64,000 nucleotides of DNA, from the NCBI GenBank assembly GCA_964410285.1, contig CAYPFR010000003.1:124001-188000 (forward strand). Direction: 5' to 3'. The notes beneath the pieces are model-generated. The model was not told the origin of the DNA. It was given only the letters and a program-made list of their open reading frames with translations, and did not search any database. The DNA is from Fretibacter sp964410285. GTDB lineage: Bacteria > Pseudomonadota > Alphaproteobacteria > Caulobacterales > Maricaulaceae. The position numbers and the translations under genes were made by a program. How positions within the stretch are numbered: the stretch's first letter is position 1; the number at the start of each line of letters is the position of its first letter. Of the stretch, positions 16,161 to 23,077 are shown one piece after another.

Positions 16161-17710
16161 TAGGGAGCGAGGCGCTCTGCGAAATCTTCAAAGATCGTGA
16201 GCGCCGTGGCTTTGGCGCTGCCGACCACGCCCGGTATGCCCGCGCCGGGATGGGTACCCGCCCCGACGATATAGAGGTTATCAATAACGTCATCTCGGTT
16301 ATGCGGGCGAAACCATGCCGATTGTGTGAGTACGGGTTCTACGGAAAAGGCCGAACCTAGATGGCTATTCATTTCGTCGCGAAACCCAAAGGGCGTGAGT
16401 GTTTTGACCACGTCCAAATCCCGCCGCAAATTGGGAATAGAATGGGTCTCAAGATAGTCTAAAATCTTATCAGTATATTGCGGCCCGACAACATCCCAAT
16501 CAATATCCGCATGGCCCAAATGCGGTACGGGGGAGAGCACATAATAGGCCGAGCAGCCCTCCGGCGCGAGACTATCATCCGTCACGCTGGGCGCGTGTAA
16601 ATATAGCGAGAAATCATCCGGCAATTCCTCTCCAGCCTTGTTCTTATTCTTACCAAAAATCTCGGCAATTAGGTCCTTATATCTTTGGCCAAAAAGAATG
16701 ATATGGTGTTTCATGTCGGGCCGCTTTGTCTTAAGTCCAAAATAAATCACGAAAAGTGACATGGAATAGGATTTTTTCTTAAGCGCCTTCGTATAGCTGG
16801 GTCCTCGCGAGTGCCCGCGTAATAAATCTTGATAGGTATGCACGACATCGGCATTCGAGCAAACTAAATCCGCGTCTTGTGACCAGCCATCCTTGGCAGT
16901 GACGCCGGTAATACGGTCACCGTCCGTGTGAATATCTGACACTTCGCAATTTAAGCGAAGCTCCCCGCCCAAATCCGCAAAGAGTTTAAGCATCCCCTGA
17001 ATAAGCGCGCCTGTGCCGCCCTTGGCAAACCATACCCCGCCCTCGCGCTCCAGCGCATGGATGAGCGTATAAATCGAGCTTGTCTTAAAGGGATTACCGC
17101 CTACCAACAAAGAATGAAAAGAGAAGGCTTGGCGAAGTTTTTCATCTTTGATGAATTTGGCGACAATGGAATACACGCTACGCTGCGCTTGGAGTTTGAT
17201 CAAGGCGGGCGCGGCGGCAATCATTTGCCGAAAATCGAGAAAGGGTACGGTGCCTAGTTTCTCATAACCCTCGCGGTAGACCTCTTTGGAGTAGGCGTAA
17301 AAGCGGCGGTAACCCTCCACGTCTTCGGGATTACGGTCTTTAATTTGCGCCTCTAGTTTGGGAATATTATTATCGTAATCAAAATGATCACCATCTTCCC
17401 ATTGCAAACGGTAAAAAGGAAAAATCGGCAGCAAGGTGACATATTCTTCCATTTTGCGTCCAGAGAGCGTGAAGAGCTGCTCGAGGCAATCGGGATCAGT
17501 GATTACGGTTGGGCCGCCATCAAATTTATATCCCTTTTCCTCATAAACATAGGCCCGCCCGCCCGGCTTGTCGCGGTTATCAACGAGCGTAACGGCAAAG
17601 CCTTGGGATTGCAGACGAATAGCCAGCGCAATGCCGCCAAAACCGGCGCCGATGACAATTGCAGTCGGGTTTGCGCTGTGTTGACTTTGAGAATGTAGTG
17701 CTGCGTTCAT
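16160..17710 (-). CDS. crtI: Phytoene desaturase
   Basis: CrtI is a bacterial FAD-dependent desaturase that converts phytoene to lycopene in four steps. The 516-residue product begins with the dinucleotide-binding motif VIGAGFGGIALAIRL, then DKPGGRAYVYEEKGYKFDGG, and ends with the signature NLYIVGAGTHPGAGIPGVVG near residue 490. These are the FAD and C-terminal phytoene-desaturase signatures. It lies 44 bases after crtY and overlaps crtB by one base. CrtI-type desaturases can produce partially desaturated products, but with CrtY present lycopene as intermediate is the simplest reading. Confidence 0.96.
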   Translation of the reverse strand: MNAALHSQSQHSANPTAIVIGAGFGGIALAIRLQSQGFAVTLVDNRDKPGGRAYVYEEKGYKFDGGPTVITDPDCLEQLFTLSGRKMEEYVTLLPIFPFYRLQWEDGDHFDYDNNIPKLEAQIKDRNPEDVEGYRRFYAYSKEVYREGYEKLGTVPFLDFRQMIAAAPALIKLQAQRSVYSIVAKFIKDEKLRQAFSFHSLLVGGNPFKTSSIYTLIHALEREGGVWFAKGGTGALIQGMLKLFADLGGELRLNCEVSDIHTDGDRITGVTAKDGWSQDADLVCSNADVVHTYQDLLRGHSRGPSYTKALKKKSYSMSLFVIYFGLKTKRPDMKHHIILFGQRYKDLIAEIFGKNKNKAGEELPDDFSLYLHAPSVTDDSLAPEGCSAYYVLSPVPHLGHADIDWDVVGPQYTDKILDYLETHSIPNLRRDLDVVKTLTPFGFRDEMNSHLGSAFSVEPVLTQSAWFRPHNRDDVIDNLYIVGAGTHPGAGIPGVVGSAKATALTIFEDFAERLAP

Positions 17711-17754
17711 AGATGTCTCTTACATGTTTCAATGGGTATATTTTACGGGTTTGT

Positions 17755-18990
17755 TCACGGGGTTCTATTCAGCGGGCGGGCGCGCTCCCGCGCAATAAAG
17801 GCAGACTCGCTGAAATTTTCTAGAGCCTTGTGAATAGGAACAGGGGGCTTTCCTGCCAAAATACGGAGTTTATCGCCTTTTGTGAGGCCTTGGGCATAAA
17901 AGCGCCGGATGAGGCCTTCGCGCAGGCCATAAAATCGCTGCAAGACCTTATAACGCGCGCCTGGTTTTGCCGCGCGAAACAACATGCGATTTAAGAGGCG
18001 CAGGAATTTTTCGTCCGCATAATGCTCAAATTCATGTTGATCCATTTCCGCGATCGCGAGGTCAAGCGATCCATCCGCCTCTTTAATTTTCTCGCCAATA
18101 AGCCAGGCTGATTTTAAGGCCTGCGGGAAGCTATAACCCGTCACGGCGTGGTAATAGCCCGCGCGAATACCCAGCGGAGTCGCCCGCCCCGCCGCATGAG
18201 AAAATTTCTCAAAGCGTGCCTCGTCTACGGCGAGCGTAATCGGCAGCACGCCTTTCTCGCTACGCAAGAGCCGATGATCGCCCCAGCCTTTGGCGTTGAT
18301 GTAATCATCAAGCCGTGCGGCAATCTCATTCTCGGGCAGATCAGAGTCGTCTGTGTAATAGGTATCCTCAACAAGGATTTCGTGCTCGGAATAAGGCAAG
18401 CAATAAACAAAACGGTAACCGCCAAGCTGGGGCACGGTCGCGTCCATAATAATCGGATTTTTGAGGCCGTGGGGCTTTTTTGTCTCTATGACCCGCCCGA
18501 CAAATTTCTGATATCCAAGAAAGACATCGTCTCTCGGCTCAAATCCGCGCGCGTCCAGCACCCAACCTGCCTTCAAGATCGCACCGTTTGCTAAGGTTAC
18601 GCTATCCCTGGTTAAGCTTTCAATTTTCGTATCTGTACTGACTTTTAACCGGCCAGCCTCGATAAAAGGCTGCACGCAGGCGCGAAGCGTGGCCGAATTC
18701 CCAGTGCAATAGGGGATATTGAGCTCGCGCCGACGTGCCGGAAATCGCACCTCATATTTTGGCCAACTCACGGCAATAAAGGGCGCAATGAAATCCTGAA
18801 GATCATCCCTTATATCGGAGCGGTTAAATGACCACGTATGATCGCCCGCGATCCGATGGCTTAACTCTATGATATGGATTGATAATTTGGGATTGACCTC
18901 AAGTGCATACCAAGCCGTTAGCAGGCCAGACAGTCCCGCTCCCGCAATGATAATATCCTCTGAAAGGGTACTTTCTGGGGCTTTATTCAT
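17755..18990 (-). CDS. crtY: Lycopene beta-cyclase (CrtY type)
   Basis: CrtY closes both ends of lycopene to beta-carotene, using a flavin-dependent, redox-neutral mechanism. The 411-residue product has an N-terminal Rossmann FAD motif (DIIIAGAGLSGLLTAWYALE), the GDHTWSFN segment and the later GYRFVYCLPYSEHEILVEDT and AGYYHAVTGYSFPQAL blocks typical of bacterial CrtY. It is the first gene of the minus-strand carotenoid operon, with its promoter expected in 18991-19131. The operon is convergent with the crtE operon and completes the beta-carotene branch that CrtZ and CrtW modify. Confidence 0.94.
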   Translation of the reverse strand: MNKAPESTLSEDIIIAGAGLSGLLTAWYALEVNPKLSIHIIELSHRIAGDHTWSFNRSDIRDDLQDFIAPFIAVSWPKYEVRFPARRRELNIPYCTGNSATLRACVQPFIEAGRLKVSTDTKIESLTRDSVTLANGAILKAGWVLDARGFEPRDDVFLGYQKFVGRVIETKKPHGLKNPIIMDATVPQLGGYRFVYCLPYSEHEILVEDTYYTDDSDLPENEIAARLDDYINAKGWGDHRLLRSEKGVLPITLAVDEARFEKFSHAAGRATPLGIRAGYYHAVTGYSFPQALKSAWLIGEKIKEADGSLDLAIAEMDQHEFEHYADEKFLRLLNRMLFRAAKPGARYKVLQRFYGLREGLIRRFYAQGLTKGDKLRILAGKPPVPIHKALENFSESAFIARERARPLNRTP

Positions 18991-19296
18991 AAGGCGTTGT
19001 AGAGCCGTGGGGACGCATAATCAACGCGGCATTCTTACGCCGTATTTTCCGCCTTGAAGTGCAAAGCGGCGCGCCTCTAGATTGCACAGCCCTTAGGTGC
19101 AGATGAAAGGTGAATAATCACACCAATGTGACCAAGATTGAGGTGAAATTTCCGCCAACTCCTTCAATATCTTGGTTGCAAGCCTCAAATTTTCTGTATG
19201 AGGAAAGCTGCTATGCTTTTGCGTATAGCAGGCGAAGAAACGGGTTGCCCCACATCCACCCGTTTCTTCGCCACATATCTGTGACGCGCTCCAGTT
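18991..19296. other. Intergenic stretch, 306 bases, between crtY and ccmE
   Basis: Both flanking genes are on the minus strand. The part near crtY (18991-19131) should hold the promoter of the crtY-crtI-crtB operon, though no clear -35/-10 pair was identified. The part from 19132 to 19272 holds the hairpin cluster described separately. No coding frame with family features was seen. Confidence 0.5.
19132..19272. ncRNA. Cluster of four consecutive hairpins, candidate structured RNA
   Basis: Four inverted repeats follow one another. CCAAGAT 19132-19138 pairs with ATCTTGG 19169-19175, with more pairing inside. CCTCA 19183-19187 pairs with TGAGG 19199-19203, and TGCTAT 19209-19214 with ATAGCA 19225-19230. 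A perfect 15-base arm at 19231-19245 pairs with 19258-19272 around a 12-base loop. The cluster occupies the middle of the 306-base gap between crtY and ccmE. No T-tract follows on either strand, so simple termination of ccmE does not explain it. The strand and transcription are unknown. Confidence 0.45.
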
Positions 19297-19725
19297 CTAA
19301 TCGCTCTTGTCATAGACGGCGGGCTTATAGTTTTCATCATGCTTGGCCAAAACCTGACTTGCAGCAATCAGGTCCGAACGCTCCAATTCCCCGACAATGA
19401 CAATACCTTGGCCTTCGCGGAATAAATCTGGCAAAGCACCTGTAAAGCTCACGGAGATAACTGCCGGGCTATCACCTTCAAAATCACGAAGATCAAAAAC
19501 AGTTCTTAATCCTTCGCCTGCGCGAACAGACCCGCTTACGACAATGCCCCCCACCCGCAAACGAGGACCATCGGATATAAAGCCGGGGGCCGCAATCTCG
19601 CTCGGGTTATGAAAGAACTCTGTATTTTGACGCAGCGCAGCCGAGAGTAGCCATGCACCTAACACGAGGGCAAGCGCGCAAAGAAAAACGGTCAGCAGAC
19701 GCTTATTTCTATATTTCGGGGCCAT
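19297..19725 (-). CDS. ccmE: Cytochrome c-type heme chaperone CcmE
   Basis: CcmE covalently carries heme in the periplasm from CcmABCD to the CcmFH ligation complex. The 142-residue protein has a short cytoplasmic N-terminus, one membrane anchor (about residues 9-30) and an OB-fold domain. It ends with the heme-attachment motif KHDENYKP, where His129 is the expected covalent ligand and Tyr133 the axial ligand. A strong GGAGG ribosome-binding site precedes ATG 19725. It is divergent from ccmABCD, 94 bases away. No ccmF, ccmG, ccmH or ccmI was found in this window, so the rest of the pathway must be elsewhere. Confidence 0.95.
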   Translation of the reverse strand: MAPKYRNKRLLTVFLCALALVLGAWLLSAALRQNTEFFHNPSEIAAPGFISDGPRLRVGGIVVSGSVRAGEGLRTVFDLRDFEGDSPAVISVSFTGALPDLFREGQGIVIVGELERSDLIAASQVLAKHDENYKPAVYDKSD

Positions 19726-19819
19726 ATCCTCCTTTTAGTCAAAGCCGGCCAAGGCACAAGTCTGCGAAAAGCGGCAAATTGACGTTTTATCCGTCTGCTT
19801 GCACGTGTTACACGCCCAT

Positions 19820-20479
19820 ATGGATTTGCCGCCCCTAAACCCGCAGTACCAAAACCTGCCGCGTCATAGCGCCGAGATGTCGGGCGTATCTCTCTCGCGC
19901 GGCGCGTCGCTTTTGTTTGCGCAGCTTGACCTTGATATTCAAAGCGGAGATTTGCTTTGGGTGGGAGGAGATAACGGCATTGGGAAAAGCTCGCTGCTGC
20001 GATTATTTGCGGGGTTCTCCCGCCCCGACGCGGGGACAATTACATGGCATCAAGACGGGGCGCGCTGCCCGCCCTTCGCCCTGACTGCCTATCAAGGCCA
20101 TATGGACGCCTTTAAACCTCGGCTTACCCCGCGCGAAGCCCTCGGTTTTTGGGCAGAGATTATGGACCTCACTGATACATCTGAGGACTTACTTACGCGC
20201 GTGGGGCTTGCATCTCGCCAACATGTCCCCTGTGGCCAGCTTTCGGCGGGGCAAAGACGGCGGCTCTCACTCGCGCGTCTTCTATTATCTGGCAAGGCGC
20301 TCTGGATTTTGGACGAACCGACTGCGGCAATGGATGAAGCGGGCACAGCCCTGATCGTGCAGCTTATAAAAGCCCATATTGCGCGCGGCGGAAGCGCCGT
20401 TATCGCCTCCCATAATGCGCCGCAGATAACGGGCGAGCGCACGCGACAGATCATATTGAGTGCGCAGGCTGCGGCGTGA
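19820..20479 (+). CDS. ccmA: Heme exporter ATPase CcmA
   Basis: CcmA is the ATPase of the CcmABCD complex, which drives release of heme-loaded CcmE. The 219-residue product contains Walker A GGDNGIGKSS, the signature QLSAGQRRRLSLARLL, Walker B LWILDEPTAAMD and the switch ASHN. The start is uncertain: ATG 19820 is taken, a TTG at 19799 would add seven residues, and an ATG at 19877 would cut into the first strand. It overlaps ccmB as GTGA and leads the ccmABCD operon. Confidence 0.92.
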   Translation: MDLPPLNPQYQNLPRHSAEMSGVSLSRGASLLFAQLDLDIQSGDLLWVGGDNGIGKSSLLRLFAGFSRPDAGTITWHQDGARCPPFALTAYQGHMDAFKPRLTPREALGFWAEIMDLTDTSEDLLTRVGLASRQHVPCGQLSAGQRRRLSLARLLLSGKALWILDEPTAAMDEAGTALIVQLIKAHIARGGSAVIASHNAPQITGERTRQIILSAQAAA

Positions 20480-21132
20480 ACGCACTCATCCTCAGAGATT
20501 TGAAACTTGCATGGCGCACAGGCGGGACGTGGTTGCTCGGCGTTATATTTTTCGCGCTCTTTATCGCGGTTTGCGTGATTGCGATTGGCGCAGTTCCGGC
20601 AAGGTTAGCCGAGTTCGGCCCCGCATTTATCTGGTTGGCACTTTTGTTCTCTGTCCTGCTGTCTTTCGGGGATATTTTTAGCGCGGACCTGTCCGACGGC
20701 ACTTTAGAGCAGTTATTGCTAGCAGGCATAAGCCCGATAGAAATCTCGGCGGCAAAGGCGGCGTCCTTTGCCGTGCTGACGCTGGGGCCGGTTTTTATAT
20801 TGCTTCCTGTTATCGGAATTATGCTTGGCCTGCCGCTCACAGTGATTTCGGGCCTTGCTCTGTCGGCCCTGTTTGCAGCCCCTGCATTTTCTGCCTATGG
20901 GGTAATGGCGGGAGCCCTGATGGCACAGGGCGGCAAAGGCGGGTTTTTGATCATCTTGATCTCAGCACCCTTTCTGATACCCGTTTTGATCTTTGGGCTA
21001 GCAGCAGTAGACAGTTACGGGCGTTTTGGGATAGGAGCCTATGAATTTCGTGCCCTTGCGGGGCTAAGCTTAATTGCGCTTGCCGTAGGCCTGCCCGCCG
21101 CCGCGGCGGCCATGCGGGCAAATATAGAATAG
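20476..21132 (+). CDS. ccmB: Heme exporter membrane protein CcmB
   Basis: CcmB is the membrane subunit associated with CcmA in cytochrome c maturation. The 218-residue protein has six hydrophobic segments and the CcmB features near the N-terminus (RDLKLAWRTGGTWLLGVIFF) and in the first cytoplasmic loop (DLSDGTLEQLLLAGISPIEI). GTG 20476 overlaps the ccmA stop codon, implying coupled translation. It is followed nine bases later by ccmC. Confidence 0.93.
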   Translation: MNALILRDLKLAWRTGGTWLLGVIFFALFIAVCVIAIGAVPARLAEFGPAFIWLALLFSVLLSFGDIFSADLSDGTLEQLLLAGISPIEISAAKAASFAVLTLGPVFILLPVIGIMLGLPLTVISGLALSALFAAPAFSAYGVMAGALMAQGGKGGFLIILISAPFLIPVLIFGLAAVDSYGRFGIGAYEFRALAGLSLIALAVGLPAAAAAMRANIE

Positions 21133-21140
21133 GGAAGAAG

Positions 21141-21887
21141 ATGCGCTTGATTTCATATTTTGCTAATCCGGCCCGCTTTGAACGTTTCGCCAAATTCGCG
21201 TCTCCGTTCTTTGGGACGGGCGCGGTTTTAGCGGGCGTGGTCGGGCTGTATTACGCATTAATTGTGAGCCCGCCCGAAGCCGACCAAGGTCATGCCGTTC
21301 GCATAATGTATGTGCACGTCCCGGCTGCTTGGTGCGCCATGATGGCCTATAGCGCGCTCGCCATCGCCAGCCTTGTGAGCTTTGTCTGGCGGCACCCGCT
21401 CGCCGATAGCGCCGCAAAGGCCTTTGCCCTCCCTGGCCTTGCCTTTACATTTTTAACCCTCATAACGGGCAGCCTTTGGGGGAAACCGATCTGGAATACA
21501 TGGTGGGAATGGGATGGGCGTATGACCTCTGTGCTGGTTTTATTTTTTATCTATCTGGCCTATCTAGGGCTATGGTCAGTGATTGCAGATAAAAAGCGCG
21601 CCGCGCGCCTTGCGAGCATTTTTGCCATGGTCGGTTTTATCAATATTCCCATTATAAAATTTTCGGTCGAATGGTGGAATAGCCTGCATCAGCCCGCCTC
21701 TATTTCAAAAATTGGAAGTCCGTCGATTTACTCGCCGGATATGATAACAGCGCTGCTTGTGATGATGCTCGCCTATAGCTTCCTATTTGGCTGGCTGTCG
21801 GTGAACGGTATCAGGCGCGATATTTACAAAGCCCGTAAAAACCGGATCACCGCGCCGGCGGCCCGCGCAACCCTCACAGAGCTCTAA
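21141..21887 (+). CDS. ccmC: Heme handling protein CcmC
   Basis: CcmC binds heme at the periplasmic face and loads it onto CcmE. The 248-residue protein has six membrane segments and the tryptophan-rich heme-handling motif GKPIWNTWWEWDGRMTS, with flanking periplasmic histidines in VHVPAAW and SLHQPASI. It starts nine bases after ccmB and its TAA stop shares a base with the start of ccmD, continuing the coupled operon. Confidence 0.95.
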   Translation: MRLISYFANPARFERFAKFASPFFGTGAVLAGVVGLYYALIVSPPEADQGHAVRIMYVHVPAAWCAMMAYSALAIASLVSFVWRHPLADSAAKAFALPGLAFTFLTLITGSLWGKPIWNTWWEWDGRMTSVLVLFFIYLAYLGLWSVIADKKRAARLASIFAMVGFINIPIIKFSVEWWNSLHQPASISKIGSPSIYSPDMITALLVMMLAYSFLFGWLSVNGIRRDIYKARKNRITAPAARATLTEL

Positions 21888-22036
21888 TGTTAGAATTTGG
21901 GAAATACGCAATTTATATCTGGGCGTGTTACGGGATCAGTGCGTTGGTTTTGGGAGGGCTGGTCCTCTATACATTTGCCGCGCGCCCCAAAGATCTTTCG
22001 CCCGAGACCAAGCCAGATAATGATGCGCGTTCCTAG
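21887..22036 (+). CDS. ccmD: Heme exporter accessory protein CcmD
   Basis: This 49-residue protein has one central hydrophobic helix (AIYIWACYGISALVLGGLVL) flanked by a short N-terminus and a polar tail rich in Lys, Asp and Pro. This is the size, topology and Tyr-Ile-Trp pattern expected of CcmD, which stabilises the CcmABC-CcmE complex. The ATG at 21887 shares its first base with the last base of the ccmC stop. The gene is easily missed because it is so short, and its position in the operon makes the call secure. Confidence 0.88.
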   Translation: MLEFGKYAIYIWACYGISALVLGGLVLYTFAARPKDLSPETKPDNDARS

Positions 22037-22069
22037 GCCAGCGTGCAGAGCAATATAAAGTGAAACAAT

Positions 22070-22876
22070 ATGGGCGAGAGCTATAAAGATCTGGGCGCGA
22101 CGCCCTATATACGCATCAAGACGCTGATGGAGCGCCTGCGCGCGCCTGACGGCTGCCCGTGGGACCGCGAACAAGGGTTTTCTGACATTGCCCGCTACAC
22201 GATCGAAGAGGCCTATGAGGTCGCTGACGCCATTGCCCAAAATAACATGGCTCATCTGCGCGAAGAATTAGGTGACCTTTTGCTGCAAGTTGTCTTTCAC
22301 TCGCGCATCGCCGAGGAAGCCGGAGAGTTTAGCCTTGATGAGGTCGCCGATGATCTTGTGAAGAAAATGGTCCGCCGCCACCCCCATGTGTTCGGGGATG
22401 AAGAAACCAAACGCTCTGCCGCAACGCAAAAAGAAGCTTGGGAGGATCTGAAAGCGCGTGAGCGAGCGGAGAAGGCCGATGAAGACAAAAGCCTGCTAGA
22501 TGATGTCGCCCTTGCCCTGCCCGCCTTGATGCGGGCCGAGAAGCTGCAAAAGCGCGCCGCGCGCGTCGGTTTTGACTGGCCGAGCCTTGACGGGGTGATC
22601 GATAAAATCACGGAGGAGGCGCAGGAGCTTGCGCAGGCCGCAGAGGGCATGGACGGGGACGCCATTGAAGACGAAATGGGAGACCTGCTCTTTGCTGTCA
22701 CCAACCTCGCGCGCAAACTTGGCGTAGATCCTGAGGTCGCCTTGCGGCGCACAAATGATAAGTTCACGCGCAGGTTCAAATATGTGGAAGCAGGCGCCAA
22801 GACACAGAGCCGTGTGCTCTCCGACATGAGCCTTAAGGAAATGGACCTGCTCTGGGACGCCGCCAAACGGCAATAG
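22070..22876 (+). CDS. mazG: Nucleoside triphosphate pyrophosphohydrolase MazG
   Basis: MazG hydrolyses nucleoside triphosphates to monophosphates and pyrophosphate, clearing aberrant nucleotides and affecting stress signalling. The 268-residue product carries two all-alpha MazG domains. The first has the motif CPWDREQGF followed by EEAYEVADAI and EELGDLLLQVVFH (metal-binding acidic residues). The second has EEAQELAQAAE and EDEMGDLLFAVTNLAR. This is the tandem arrangement of E. coli-type MazG. It follows ccmD by 33 bases and may be read with it, though MazG often follows hflX in alphaproteobacteria; here the receptor gene lies between them. Confidence 0.94.
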   Translation: MGESYKDLGATPYIRIKTLMERLRAPDGCPWDREQGFSDIARYTIEEAYEVADAIAQNNMAHLREELGDLLLQVVFHSRIAEEAGEFSLDEVADDLVKKMVRRHPHVFGDEETKRSAATQKEAWEDLKARERAEKADEDKSLLDDVALALPALMRAEKLQKRAARVGFDWPSLDGVIDKITEEAQELAQAAEGMDGDAIEDEMGDLLFAVTNLARKLGVDPEVALRRTNDKFTRRFKYVEAGAKTQSRVLSDMSLKEMDLLWDAAKRQ

Positions 22877-22981
22877 CGCAAAGGTTAGCGCGTCCAAATC
22901 TGCCTCCCTTCTCTCTGAAAATGTCAAAAACAGGCCCGTAAAACAGGCCGAATATGTCACCCAATTTATTTGCATTTATAA

Positions 22982-23000
22982 CTTGCGAACAACTCGCAAG
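22982..23000. promoter_or_regulatory. Inverted repeat upstream of the TonB-dependent receptor
   Basis: CTTGCGA (22982-22988) and TCGCAAG (22994-23000) form a perfect 7-base inverted repeat around a 5-base spacer, 78 bases upstream of the receptor's ATG. The region is otherwise AT-rich (for example TTATTTGCATTTATAAC just before it). The symmetry and position suggest a regulator site. It does not match a Fur consensus I can verify, so the regulator is not named. Confidence 0.4.
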
Positions 23001-23077
23001 AGCAGTAACAGGGCTGTTATTAAGAATTATTCGCAAATGAGCGCGAGCTGAAACGCCTGCCTCTCTCTAGGATTACA

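Noticed and set aside
22970..23077. Fur box in front of the TonB-dependent receptor
   Set aside because: The AT-rich stretch and inverted repeat do not match a Fur consensus well enough; only the repeat is reported.
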